In this document: positions 6,976-14,876 of the stretch, piece after piece | Numbering within the stretch: the first letter of the stretch is position 1 | Layout: every line of letters starts with the position of its first letter | DNA from: an uncultured Mailhella sp. | GTDB lineage: Bacteria; Desulfobacterota; Desulfovibrionia; Desulfovibrionales; Desulfovibrionaceae | Reading direction: 5' to 3' | Assembly: GCA_948482415.1 (NCBI GenBank) | Contig: CAOMFZ010000010.1 | Location: 1-24,141, forward strand | DNA length: 24,141 bases | Notes under the pieces: model-generated | What the model was told of the DNA's origin: nothing | The model's database searches: none | What the model saw: the letters and a program-made list of their open reading frames with translations, nothing else | Program-made: the position numbers and the translations under genes

Positions 6976-8097
6976 ATGTCCAAAGTCTTTTTAAAAGGAG
7001 TTTTAGCAGCATTTTTAGGCGCAGTTTTAACCTGTGGTTCTGCTTTTGCTGCTGATACAATCAAAATCGGTGTTCCTGGTGCTCACTCAGGTGAGCTTGC
7101 TTCTTATGGTCTGCCAACCCTTAATGCAGTAAACCTCGTCGTTGACGATTACAATGCAAAGGGCGGACTTCTCGGTAAGCAAATTGAAGTTATTGCTTTT
7201 GACGACGCTTGTAAAGCAGAAATTGCTACCAACGCTGCAACAAAGCTTATTTCTGACGGCGTTGTTGGTATTATTGGACATATTTGTTCTCCGGCAGGCA
7301 AGGCTGCAATGCCTCTTTATAACAATGCCAAGATTATTGCCATTTCCGGTTCCATTACCTCTCCCGGCATGACCCTTAGCGGCGAAAATCCTTATTTCTT
7401 CCGTACCGTTGCCAACGATACGGCTTCTGCTGTTGCAGGTGCGGATTATGTTATCAACAGCTTGAAGGCAAAGAAAGTTGCTATTCTTCATGACAACAGC
7501 GAATACGGCAAAGGCTATGCGGAACAGGCTGCTGATAATCTGAAGAAAGCAGGTAATGTGGAAGTTGTTCTTTTTGAAGCAATTACTCCGGGTGCCGCTG
7601 ACTATTCTTCTGTAATCCGCAAAGTCCGCAACGTTAAAGCAGATGTTTTGATGTGGGGCGGTTATTATCCAGAAGCTTCCAAACTTCTTTCCAACATGAA
7701 CAGTTTGGACGCAGTTATTCCTATGATTGGTCCTGATGGTTTGAAAGACCAGGGCTTTATCGAACTCGCCGGTGCCGATGCTGAAAATGTATATGCTTCC
7801 GGACCTACCGATACTTCAGCTAACCCTGTAAGTAAAGTATATGCTGAAAAACACATGGCAAAATACGGCTCAACTCCGGGTGCATTCTTTGACAACGCGG
7901 TTTCCGCAACATTGGCTCTTTTGAATGCTATTGAAAAAGCAGGCACAACCGATTCTGCTAAGGTTATCGACGCACTTCACAAAGAAGATATTGAAACTGC
8001 TGTTGGTACCATTCACTTTGATGAACACGGTGATGCTGTTGGCGTCGGCATGTCTATTTACCAAATTCAAAATGGTGAATATGTTGAAATGAAATAA
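6976..8097 (+). CDS. livK: Branched-chain amino acid ABC transporter, periplasmic binding protein
   Basis: The periplasmic substrate-binding component of a HAAT-family (Liv) importer, 373 aa from the chosen start. A signal peptide (about 25 residues, hydrophobic core then SAFA cleavage site) precedes DTIKIGVPGAHSGELASYG, the usual start of a Peripla_BP_6 type I binding fold. Later family features include NLVVDDYNAKGGLLGKQIEV and VVGIIGHICSPAGKAAMPLY. I prefer the ATG at 6976, because the in-frame ATG at 6964 overlaps the SD (GGGAGG, 6966-6971). It heads livKHMGF. The probable ligands are Leu/Ile/Val, but this family also binds other amino acids and amides, so the substrate is inferred. Confidence 0.93.
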   Translation: MSKVFLKGVLAAFLGAVLTCGSAFAADTIKIGVPGAHSGELASYGLPTLNAVNLVVDDYNAKGGLLGKQIEVIAFDDACKAEIATNAATKLISDGVVGIIGHICSPAGKAAMPLYNNAKIIAISGSITSPGMTLSGENPYFFRTVANDTASAVAGADYVINSLKAKKVAILHDNSEYGKGYAEQAADNLKKAGNVEVVLFEAITPGAADYSSVIRKVRNVKADVLMWGGYYPEASKLLSNMNSLDAVIPMIGPDGLKDQGFIELAGADAENVYASGPTDTSANPVSKVYAEKHMAKYGSTPGAFFDNAVSATLALLNAIEKAGTTDSAKVIDALHKEDIETAVGTIHFDEHGDAVGVGMSIYQIQNGEYVEMK

Positions 8098-8147
8098 GTT
8101 TTATACGATTTTTTATAACATATTAATTGTATAAAAATATTGTTTTG

Positions 8148-8182
8148 GGCTTATTTCTCAAAGGGCTTTTGGGAAATAAGCC
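8148..8182 (+). promoter_or_regulatory. Strong hairpin between livK and livH
   Basis: GGCTTATTTC (8148-8157) pairs perfectly with GAAATAAGCC (8173-8182), extended inward to about 15 bp by TCAAA/TTTGG with a wobble. There is no T-run after it, so it is unlikely to be a full terminator. Hairpins in this position usually protect the upstream binding-protein message from 3' decay, raising its level over the membrane subunits (known for mal-type operons; inferred here). Confidence 0.6.
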
Positions 8183-8196
8183 TATCCGTATATAAT
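8169..8196 (+). promoter_or_regulatory. Possible internal promoter before livH
   Basis: TTGGGA (8169-8174, four of six to the -35 consensus) is followed after 16 bp by a perfect TATAAT (8191-8196). It overlaps the right arm of the intergenic hairpin and lies 30 bp before livH. It is weakly supported because of the poor -35 box. Confidence 0.3.
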
Positions 8197-8225
8197 AAGC
8201 CTGCGAAAGAAAAAAGTTGAAATCT

Positions 8226-9134
8226 ATGGATTGGCAGTATTTTTTAGAGATTTTGTTTAGCGGTTTAACCCGCGGAAGTATTTACGCTTTAATAGCTCTT
8301 GGCTATACCATGGTGTATGGTATCATCGAGCTTATTAACTTTGCCCATGGTGAAATTTATATGCTTGGTGCGTTTACAGCCTTTATTGTGGCAGGCATTC
8401 TGGGAACCATGGGATTTTCTGCCAGCGCAATTCTCATTATTGCTGCCTTTGTTGCTATTGTTTGGTGTGTCGCTTATGGCTATACTATGGAAAAAATTGC
8501 GTATAAGCCTCTTCGCGGACAATCCCGCTTAGCTCCGCTTATTTCTGCTATCGGTATGTCAATTTTTCTGCAAAACTATGTACAGCTTGCCCAAACAGCA
8601 GAATTTCTGCGCTTCCCCGTGCGTATGCCGCGCATTGAATTTTTGAATATTTTTGGCGGTATTTTGCGTTCTTCTGATTTTGTCATTTTGGTGACAAGTG
8701 CCATTATCATGGTCTGTCTTTCTCTCTTTATTCGGTATACAAAGCTTGGCAAGGCAATGCGTGCTACAGCTCAAAATAGAAAAATGGCAATGCTTCTTGG
8801 CATTGACGCTGATAAAATTATTTCTTTAACCTTTATTGTCGGTTCCGGACTGGCTGCTCTTGGCGGTACGCTTATCGCAACCCACACCATGCAAGTGGGC
8901 TTTGGTATCGGCTTTATTGCCGGTATGAAAGCATTTACAGCTGCCGTGCTGGGCGGTATCGGCTCAATTCCCGGTGCTATGCTGGGCGGTCTCGTGCTTG
9001 GGCTTGCTGAAAGTTTTACAACCGGTTACTTTGCAGGGGATTATGAAGACGTGCTTGCTTTTGTTCTGCTCGTGCTGATTTTGATTTTCCGTCCCGTTGG
9101 TATCCTCGGAAAAGCTAAAGTTCAAAAGGTTTAG
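8226..9134 (+). CDS. livH: Branched-chain amino acid ABC transporter permease LivH
   Basis: A polytopic inner-membrane permease of the Liv importer (302 aa from the ATG). It begins near the family hallmark FSGLTRGSIYALIALGYTMVYGIIELINFAHGE and ends with the long helix FVLLVLILIFRPVGILGK. The segment KAMRATAQNRKMAMLLGIDADKI is the cytoplasmic coupling (EAA-like) loop that contacts the ATPases. The SD is weak. A TTG at 8217, in frame and three codons upstream, is an alternative start. It forms the translocation pore with LivM. Its stop is 8 bp before the livM start. Confidence 0.93.
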   Translation: MDWQYFLEILFSGLTRGSIYALIALGYTMVYGIIELINFAHGEIYMLGAFTAFIVAGILGTMGFSASAILIIAAFVAIVWCVAYGYTMEKIAYKPLRGQSRLAPLISAIGMSIFLQNYVQLAQTAEFLRFPVRMPRIEFLNIFGGILRSSDFVILVTSAIIMVCLSLFIRYTKLGKAMRATAQNRKMAMLLGIDADKIISLTFIVGSGLAALGGTLIATHTMQVGFGIGFIAGMKAFTAAVLGGIGSIPGAMLGGLVLGLAESFTTGYFAGDYEDVLAFVLLVLILIFRPVGILGKAKVQKV

Positions 9135-9142
9135 GAGAAAAT

Positions 9143-10369
9143 ATGTTTACCCCGAAACGTCTTATCCGTTCTGTATTAATAAGTATTTGGTTTATGATTT
9201 TAGTTTTTCCTGTCGTGGGAATTAAAATTATTAAACGCGCTCCTCAATTCTTTTATGAACGAGTTCTTATTATTGGTATTATTGCTTTTGTACTTGCGAT
9301 ACTCTGGTCATGGTATTTTGAGGTGTATAAAGACAGAGGCGAAAGCAACGGCATTTTTTCACGCTTTTTCAAAAAATGTTCTGCTCTTTCAGATAAAGTA
9401 AGTAATGACAGTCGCACGGCATTGAAATTAATTATCATTCTTTTCATTGCCTTTATGATTTTGCCTGTGTTTACTTCCATGTATCAAACCACTGTGTATT
9501 CACTTGCATTTTTGTATGTTATGCTTGCCCTTGGGCTGAATATCATTGTGGGTATTGCAGGACAGCTGGTGCTTGGCTATGCCGCCTTTTATGCTGTTGG
9601 TGCTTACACCTATGCTTTATTAAATCAGTATGTTGGCTTAGGTTTTTGGGTATGTCTGCCCATTGCCGGTTTTATTACTGTTATTGCAGGCATTTTGCTT
9701 GCTTTTCCCGTGCTCAAACTTCGCGGTGACTATTTGGCTATTGTTACCTTGGGCTTTGGTGAAATTGTACGGCTTTTGCTGATTAACTGGGCGAACTTTA
9801 CCGGCGGCAACCGCGGTATTGCCAATATTCCAAGACCCGGATTTTTTGGTATGGATTTAACCCCTGAACAAGCCACTATCTATATTTATTATCTTTGCCT
9901 TTTTGCTGCTATTATTACTATTGTCATTGTGGCACGGCTCATTAATTCGCGTGTGGGACTCGCTCTTCAGGCTCTTCGGGAAGATGAAATTGCCAGCGAA
10001 GCCATGGGCATTGATCTTCGGAAAATCAAACTTTCCGCCTTTGCTCTTGGTTCCTGCTGGGCAGGTTTTGCAGGGGTATTATTTGCTGCCCGTAACTCCT
10101 ATATTAACCCAACCAGTTTTACTTTTATGGATTCAGCCATGATTTTGAGTATGGTTGTTTTAGGGGGCATGGGCTCTATTGTGGGTGTATCCCTTGCAGC
10201 GCTTGTGCTGACCCTTATGCCGGAGTATTTAAGGGCTTTTTCAGAATATCGCATGCTTATTTTCGGTTTGCTCATGGTAACCATGATGGTGTTCAGACCG
10301 CAAGGTATTATTCCGCCTGCAAAAAGAAAATACTACCCAACTGCTTTGCAGAATGAAGAAAATAACTAA
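9143..10369 (+). CDS. livM: Branched-chain amino acid ABC transporter permease LivM
   Basis: The second permease subunit (408 aa), with the N-terminal extension seen in many LivM proteins: two hydrophobic segments (about residues 8-27 and 35-53) and a basic cytoplasmic stretch to about residue 92. The BPD_transp_2 core begins near LAFLYVMLALGLNIIVGIAGQLVLGYAAFYAVGAY. The coupling loop is ALQALREDEIASEAMGIDLRKIKL. The C-terminus RMLIFGLLMVTMMVFRPQGIIP is typical. A clear SD (AGGAG) precedes the ATG. It pairs with LivH as a heterodimeric channel. Confidence 0.93.
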   Translation: MFTPKRLIRSVLISIWFMILVFPVVGIKIIKRAPQFFYERVLIIGIIAFVLAILWSWYFEVYKDRGESNGIFSRFFKKCSALSDKVSNDSRTALKLIIILFIAFMILPVFTSMYQTTVYSLAFLYVMLALGLNIIVGIAGQLVLGYAAFYAVGAYTYALLNQYVGLGFWVCLPIAGFITVIAGILLAFPVLKLRGDYLAIVTLGFGEIVRLLLINWANFTGGNRGIANIPRPGFFGMDLTPEQATIYIYYLCLFAAIITIVIVARLINSRVGLALQALREDEIASEAMGIDLRKIKLSAFALGSCWAGFAGVLFAARNSYINPTSFTFMDSAMILSMVVLGGMGSIVGVSLAALVLTLMPEYLRAFSEYRMLIFGLLMVTMMVFRPQGIIPPAKRKYYPTALQNEENN

Positions 10370-10380
10370 TTGAGGATAAT

Positions 10381-11181
10381 ATGCATAATAATCAAAAACC
10401 CATTTTAGAAGTAAAATCCTTATCCAAAAACTTTGGCGGACTTCGTGCATTAAATGATGTGGATATGTATATTCTTCCTAAGGAAATTGTTGCGTTGATC
10501 GGGCCTAACGGTGCAGGAAAAACAACCTTTTTCAACTGTGTCACCGGTATTTATGTCCCTACGGAAGGTGAAGTATGGGCAGGGCGTGAAGGAGATGAGC
10601 TCAAAAAATTAAACGGCGTTGCTCCTCATGAAATTACCCGATTCGGACTTGCGCGGACATTCCAAAATATTCGTTTATTTTCTTCCATGACAGTGCTTGA
10701 AAATGTTATGGTAGGCAGACATACCAGAACGCATGCAGGTATTATCAATGCCATTTTCAGAGGCAGCGCTTTCAAAAAAGAAGAACAGGACACCGTGGAT
10801 CGAGCCTATGACTTACTGAAAGAAGTAGGGCTTGAAAAACACTGGAAAGAAGAAGCCTGCAATTTGCCCTATGGAGCACAGCGCCGTCTGGAAATTGCCC
10901 GTGCTCTTGCAACAGAGCCTTTCCTGCTCTTTTTGGATGAACCTGCCGCAGGTATGAATCCTCAGGAAACTGTTGAATTAAAAGAACTTGTTTTAGATTT
11001 GCGTGAAAGGTTTAATCTTTCAATTTTATTGATTGAACACGATATGGGCATGGTTATGTCCCTGTCTGACAGGATTTATGTAATGGAATATGGTTCTCGT
11101 ATTGCGAACGGAACACCTGATGAAATACGGCATAATCCACAAGTTATCCGTGCATATTTAGGAGAATCAGAAGATGCTTGA
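10381..11181 (+). CDS. livG: Branched-chain amino acid ABC transporter ATPase LivG
   Basis: A cytoplasmic ATPase of 266 aa. It has Walker A GPNGAGKTT at 41-49, Q-loop ARTFQNIRLF near 90-99, a degenerate signature LPYGAQRRLE at 161-170 (the usual LivG form of LSGGQ), Walker B LLFLDEP at 181-187 and a switch histidine in LLIEHDM near residue 220. The C-terminal extension with NGTPDEIRHNPQVIRAYLG is characteristic of LivG. SD GAGGA precedes the ATG. The last eight bases overlap livF, indicating translational coupling. Confidence 0.95.
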   Translation: MHNNQKPILEVKSLSKNFGGLRALNDVDMYILPKEIVALIGPNGAGKTTFFNCVTGIYVPTEGEVWAGREGDELKKLNGVAPHEITRFGLARTFQNIRLFSSMTVLENVMVGRHTRTHAGIINAIFRGSAFKKEEQDTVDRAYDLLKEVGLEKHWKEEACNLPYGAQRRLEIARALATEPFLLFLDEPAAGMNPQETVELKELVLDLRERFNLSILLIEHDMGMVMSLSDRIYVMEYGSRIANGTPDEIRHNPQVIRAYLGESEDA

Positions 11182-11878
11182 GCTTAAAAATATTTTTACC
11201 TTTTATGGCAATATCCCTGCTCTTCGAGACGTGAGCCTGACAGTCAACGAAGGGGAAATCGTCAGTCTTATTGGCGCAAACGGGGCGGGGAAAAGTACCA
11301 CGCTGATGACTATTTGCGGAGGCATCAAACCCCGCAGCGGCGAAATTTTATATAATGGAAAGCAAATCCATACGCTTGCTCCCAATGAAATCGTAAAGCT
11401 TGGCATTAGTCAGGTTCCGGAGGGGCGTCTTATTTTTCCTGATTTGACTGTGCAGGAAAATTTGGATTTAGGTGCTTTTCTGCGGAATGATAAAGTGCAG
11501 ATAAAAGAAGATATGGAATATATTTTCAATTTATTTCCTATCCTTGCACAGCGGTATAAGCAGGCAGGCGGTACGCTTTCCGGCGGTGAGCAGCAAATGT
11601 TGGCTATTTCCAGAGCGCTCATGGGACGCCCAAAACTGCTGCTGCTTGACGAGCCGTCCCTTGGGCTTGCTCCTATTATTATTCAGCAAATTTTCCAAAT
11701 TATTCAGCGGATTAACAGCAACGGCACGACAGTTTTTCTGGTTGAACAAAACGCAAATCAGGCACTCAAAATTGCCGACCGTGCCTACGTCATGGAAAAC
11801 TGCAAAATCGTTATGGAAGATAAGGCTGAAAATCTCTTGAAAGACGATTCAGTAAGAAAAGCCTATTTGGGAATGTAA
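11174..11878 (+). CDS. livF: Branched-chain amino acid ABC transporter ATPase LivF
   Basis: The second ATPase of the Liv importer (234 aa). It has Walker A GANGAGKST at 34-42, the Q-loop region ISQVPEGRLIFPDLTVQENL typical of LivF, signature LSGGEQQ at 135-141, Walker B LLLLDEP at 155-161 and the switch region VFLVEQN, which has Gln where most ABC proteins have His, as is normal for LivF. The ATG lies inside the end of livG with SD GGAG just upstream. One base separates its stop from the start of the next gene, a response regulator. Confidence 0.95.
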   Translation: MLELKNIFTFYGNIPALRDVSLTVNEGEIVSLIGANGAGKSTTLMTICGGIKPRSGEILYNGKQIHTLAPNEIVKLGISQVPEGRLIFPDLTVQENLDLGAFLRNDKVQIKEDMEYIFNLFPILAQRYKQAGGTLSGGEQQMLAISRALMGRPKLLLLDEPSLGLAPIIIQQIFQIIQRINSNGTTVFLVEQNANQALKIADRAYVMENCKIVMEDKAENLLKDDSVRKAYLGM

Positions 11879-11879
11879 T

Positions 11880-13274
11880 ATGGCAGGGCATATTCTCATT
11901 GTTGATGATGAAGAAGGTGTACGCCTTTCTCTCCGCGGTATTTTGGAAGATGAAGGCTACACTGTTTCTGAAGCTGACAGCGGAGAGAATGCTCTTTTAT
12001 TTTTGGAAAAAAACAGTGTTGACCTTGTTTTTCTTGATATTTGGATGACGGGTATTGACGGGCTTGAGACCTTGAAGCGTGCCAAAGAGCTCTATCAGCA
12101 AATTCCTTTTATTATGATTTCCGGGCATGGCAATGTGGAAACAGCTGTGCAGGCACTGCGCATGGGGGCTCATGATTTTGTGGAAAAGCCTCTCAGCCTT
12201 GAAAAAATTTTGCTGAGTGTTCGGCATGCCCTTGAAATGAAAGAGCTCAAGCAGGAAAACAGTCTCTTGCGTCAGGCTGTGCAAAATGATTATGAAGTAC
12301 CCATGGTGGCAAATTCCGGCATCATGCGGGCATTTATGCGCGATTTAATGAAAGTTGCACCAACTGATGCATGGGTTTTGATTACCGGCGAAAACGGCAC
12401 GGGAAAAGAACTGGCTGCACGCACGCTGCACAGAAACAGCAAACAAAAAGATAAGCCTTTTATTGCGGTGAACTGTGCGGCAATTCCGGAAGAGCTCATT
12501 GAAAGCGAGCTTTTCGGGCATGAAAAAGGGGCATTTACCGGTGCAGAAGCCACTAAAATCGGCAAATTTGAATTAGCCCATAACGGTATACTGTTTCTTG
12601 ATGAAATTGGGGACATGAGCCTGAAAACGCAGGCAAAAATTTTGCGCATTTTGCAGGAACAATGTTTTGAACGTGTGGGCGGCACCAAAAATATTAAGGT
12701 GCAGGTGCGGGTCATTGCCGCCACCAATAAGGATTTGGAAAAAGCCATTCAGGACGGTGAATTTCGTCAGGATTTATATTATCGTCTGCGGGTATTTCCT
12801 TTGCATGTTCCGCCTTTGCGGGAGCGCAAAGAAGATATCGTTCCTCTGGCTGAAACCTTGCTCAAAGTTGTGGAAAAAAAATATTCCATGCAAGCGCCCA
12901 TTCTTTCCAAAGAAACTTTGCAGGTTTTGGAAGAATGGACTTGGCCGGGCAATGTGCGTGAACTTATGCATTTAATCGAACGGTTGACCGTTCTGTACAG
13001 CGGCAAGGAAGTGGATTATACCTTTTTGCCGCTTGAAATGCTGGAAAAAGTGGGGAAAGGGCATATTGTGCAGGGAGCAAAATCAGCATGTGTGCATGAT
13101 GAAACGCTGCAAAACATGCTGATGCTTGATTATAAAAATGCAAAATCAGCCTTTGAAGAATATTATTTGACGCATAAACTTGACGAAGCGGGCGGCAATG
13201 TGAGCAGGCTTTCTGAACTCATTGGGCTTGAACGAAGCAATATTCATAAAAAATTAAAAAATATAAATGATTAG
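11880..13274 (+). CDS. NtrX-like sigma-54 response regulator
   Basis: A three-domain bacterial enhancer-binding protein, 464 aa. Receiver domain: about residues 1-120, with acidic pocket Asp9/Asp10, phospho-acceptor Asp53 (VFLDIW) and Lys103 (EKP). AAA+ sigma-54 domain: about 140-375, with Walker A GENGTGKE at 170-177, the sigma-54 contact loop GAFTGA at 217-222 and Walker B FLDEIGD at 239-245. The C-terminal Fis-type HTH is near 430-462 (GGNVSRLSELIGLERSNIHKKL). ILEDEGY, MISGHGN and the SAFEEYYLTHKL-type linker resemble NtrX. It starts one base after livF, so it is co-transcribed with the transporter. No histidine kinase gene is adjacent. It probably activates sigma-54 promoters elsewhere; the signal is unknown. 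Confidence 0.9.
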   Translation: MAGHILIVDDEEGVRLSLRGILEDEGYTVSEADSGENALLFLEKNSVDLVFLDIWMTGIDGLETLKRAKELYQQIPFIMISGHGNVETAVQALRMGAHDFVEKPLSLEKILLSVRHALEMKELKQENSLLRQAVQNDYEVPMVANSGIMRAFMRDLMKVAPTDAWVLITGENGTGKELAARTLHRNSKQKDKPFIAVNCAAIPEELIESELFGHEKGAFTGAEATKIGKFELAHNGILFLDEIGDMSLKTQAKILRILQEQCFERVGGTKNIKVQVRVIAATNKDLEKAIQDGEFRQDLYYRLRVFPLHVPPLRERKEDIVPLAETLLKVVEKKYSMQAPILSKETLQVLEEWTWPGNVRELMHLIERLTVLYSGKEVDYTFLPLEMLEKVGKGHIVQGAKSACVHDETLQNMLMLDYKNAKSAFEEYYLTHKLDEAGGNVSRLSELIGLERSNIHKKLKNIND

Positions 13275-13277
13275 ACC

Positions 13278-13461
13278 TGGAGTATTTCCGGAAATAAATG
13301 CAATGAATTTTTATAAGAAAGTTTAAAAAGTTTTGAGAGAGGGTACAGGGAGAGAACTTTTTCGCTTTAGCTGTTAGCGAACTTGTGAGCTTTACAGATA
13401 AAGACAGCAGAGATAAAAGTTCTTTCCCTGTAAAATTGCAACTATTTTTGGAAACGCTCTA
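13278..13461 (+). repeat. Structured intergenic repeat, copy C (both ends present)
   Basis: This is the most complete copy, 184 bp. Its left end (TGGAGTATTTCCGGAAATA from 13278) and right end (TAGAGCGTTTCC on the minus strand from 13461) are imperfect terminal inverted repeats, about 20 of 27 positions matching and both reaching TGCAAT. Inside are diverged forms of the copy A/B arms (GGGTACAGGGAGAGAACTTTTT and AAAAGTTCTTTCCCTGTA) around a loop of about 50 bp. The loop end AGACAGCAGAG is shared with copy B. It fills the space between the response regulator and the HcyBio gene. Confidence 0.7.
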
Positions 13462-13482
13462 GTTGTAAAGGGTGAACATGCT

Positions 13483-14640
13483 ATGAAAACCATTGCAGAA
13501 ATCAATGAACGGATTAAACAGGGCAAAGCTGTTGTTTTAACTGCTGAAGAAATGACCAAAGCAGTTAAGGAAATGGGAGCGGAAAAAGCTGCAAAAGAAA
13601 TTGACGTTGTGACCACAGGAACATTTTCTCCTATGTGTTCTTCGGGTATGCTTTTCAATATCGGGCAAACAGAAGCTCCCAGTCTGCGCGCAAGTAAAAT
13701 GTGGCTCAATGATGTACCTTGCTGTGCAGGGCTTGCGGCTGTTGACGGTTTCCTTGGGGCAACGGAAGTGCGCGAGGGTGATCCGCTCAACCAAATTTAT
13801 CCGGGTGAATTTCATTACGGCGGCGCCCATGTTATTGAGGATTTAATTGCAGGACGCAAAGTCAAACTTCGCTGTGAAAGTTATACAACTGATTGTTATC
13901 CCAAGAAATTTTTTGAGAAAGAAATTACAATCAATGATTTAAAATATGCGCAGATGCTCAATCCCCGCAACTGCTACCAAAACTACAATGTGGCAGTTAA
14001 TGAAAATGCAAACAGGATATTGTATACCTATATGGGGGCACTGCGTCCTCACATGCAAAATGCCAATTATGCAACTGCCGGCGAGCTTTCACCTCTTTTC
14101 AATGACCCTTATTTCAAAACTATCGGTCTTGGAACGCGTATTTTCCTTGGCGGCGGCGTCGGCTATGTGATCGGTGCAGGAACACAGCATGTGCCTAATC
14201 CAAAACGCACGGAAAAAGGCATACCCATGTCCGGCTCAGGAACGCTGATGGTTAAGGGCGATATGAAACAAATGTCTGACCGTTATATTCGTGCCCATTC
14301 CCTCTTGGGGTACGGCGTCAGTATTGCGGTGGGCGTCGGTATTCCTATTCCGATTTTAAATGCTGAAATGGCGCAGTTTACAGGCGTAAGCAATGAAGAT
14401 ATTCTCATGCCGGTTAAAGATTATTCCCGTGATTATCAAAATTTAAATCCAAGAATAATCAAGCATGTCAGCTATGCGGAACTTGTCAGCGGCACCATTG
14501 ACATTGAAGGTAAAAAAGTGGAAACACACCCGCTGACCTCTTATCAGCGTTCACTTGAAATTGCGCAGGAATTGAAGAAATGGATTGAAAAAGGTGAATT
14601 TCTTTTAACCCAGCCTGTAGAAACCATTGAAGCATACTAA
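13483..14640 (+). CDS. HcyBio (DUF39) protein, probable L-aspartate semialdehyde sulfurtransferase
   Basis: A 385-aa cytoplasmic protein of the HcyBio/DUF39 family (PF01837). In methanogens the family has been linked to homocysteine synthesis from L-aspartate semialdehyde and a reduced sulfur source, bypassing O-acyl-homoserine. The sequence shows TGTFSPMCSSG (Cys52), the paired Cys80-Cys81, and Cys131 and Cys138. From memory, two essential cysteines in the archaeal protein fall at about the Cys52 and Cys131 positions. The glycine-rich segment FLGGGVGYVIGAGTQH (about 220-236) is also family-typical. No ferredoxin/NIL partner gene, common in methanogens, is beside it. SD AAGGGTGA precedes the ATG. 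Both flanks are non-coding, so it may be monocistronic. Confidence 0.82.
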   Translation: MKTIAEINERIKQGKAVVLTAEEMTKAVKEMGAEKAAKEIDVVTTGTFSPMCSSGMLFNIGQTEAPSLRASKMWLNDVPCCAGLAAVDGFLGATEVREGDPLNQIYPGEFHYGGAHVIEDLIAGRKVKLRCESYTTDCYPKKFFEKEITINDLKYAQMLNPRNCYQNYNVAVNENANRILYTYMGALRPHMQNANYATAGELSPLFNDPYFKTIGLGTRIFLGGGVGYVIGAGTQHVPNPKRTEKGIPMSGSGTLMVKGDMKQMSDRYIRAHSLLGYGVSIAVGVGIPIPILNAEMAQFTGVSNEDILMPVKDYSRDYQNLNPRIIKHVSYAELVSGTIDIEGKKVETHPLTSYQRSLEIAQELKKWIEKGEFLLTQPVETIEAY

Positions 14641-14673
14641 GGGAAGCGTATAAGAAAGCCTCTTAAAAAATTC

Positions 14674-14702
14674 TTGACAAGTAAAATTGAAAGGAATATT
14701 TA
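14674..14702 (+). promoter_or_regulatory. Promoter of the aromatic leader-operon
   Basis: A perfect -35 box, TTGACA (14674-14679), is followed after 17 bp by TATTTA (14697-14702), a weak -10. Transcription would start near 14709, just before a 6-bp hairpin (ATTCCC/GGGAAT, 14709-14724) and the leader ORF at 14747. Confidence 0.5.
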
Positions 14703-14746
14703 AAAATCATTCCCGCTTGGGAATAAAACTAAATTAGGAAAAATAG

Positions 14747-14839
14747 ATGTTTAATACAACTCATAACCAAACTTTCACAAGCTTTTATTACTTTAGCTAT
14801 TTTGCTGAAAGTGCCTGTGGTTATGGGTATTGTGCTTAG
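14747..14839 (+). CDS. Phe/Tyr-rich leader peptide of the aromatic operon
   Basis: A 30-codon ORF, too short for routine gene calling, beginning with ATG at 14747 after an SD (AGGA, 14736-14739, 7-nt spacing) and ending TAG at 14837-14839. It encodes five Phe (residues 2, 10, 13, 16, 19) and five Tyr (14, 15, 18, 26, 28), with residues 13-19 reading FYYFSYF, and no Trp. This is the composition of an attenuator control peptide: ribosome stalling at these codons senses charged tRNA-Phe/tRNA-Tyr. It lies 110 bp upstream of the ADH synthase gene in an operon that leads to pheA. The peptide itself is not expected to have a function. Confidence 0.85.
   Translation: MFNTTHNQTFTSFYYFSYFAESACGYGYCA
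14762..14825 (+). promoter_or_regulatory. Attenuator 1:2 protector hairpin
   Basis: Within the leader ORF, CATAACCA (14762-14769) pairs with TGGTTATG (14818-14825) and ACTTTC (14771-14776) with GAAAGT (14807-14812), 14 pairs in all. The loop between the arms holds the FYYFSYF codons. When the ribosome runs to the stop codon or is absent, this pairing or ribosome occlusion keeps region 2 from acting as antiterminator. Confidence 0.7.
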
Positions 14840-14876
14840 TCACATCTATTAAATACATACAGAAAAACCACGGCAC
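14811..14876 (+). promoter_or_regulatory. Attenuator 2:3 antiterminator
   Basis: GTGCC (14811-14815) and GTGGTT (14817-14822), separated by one bulged T, pair with AACCACGGCAC (14866-14876), 11 base pairs. Region 2 overlaps the 1:2 hairpin and region 3 is the 5' arm of the terminator, so the pairings exclude each other. A ribosome stalled at the aromatic codons covers region 1 and leaves region 2 free to form this structure. Confidence 0.7.

Noticed and set aside
13275..13482. SAM or other methionine riboswitch upstream of the HcyBio gene
   Set aside because: The region is explained by repeat copy C; I could not find a conserved riboswitch core or a terminator before the gene.
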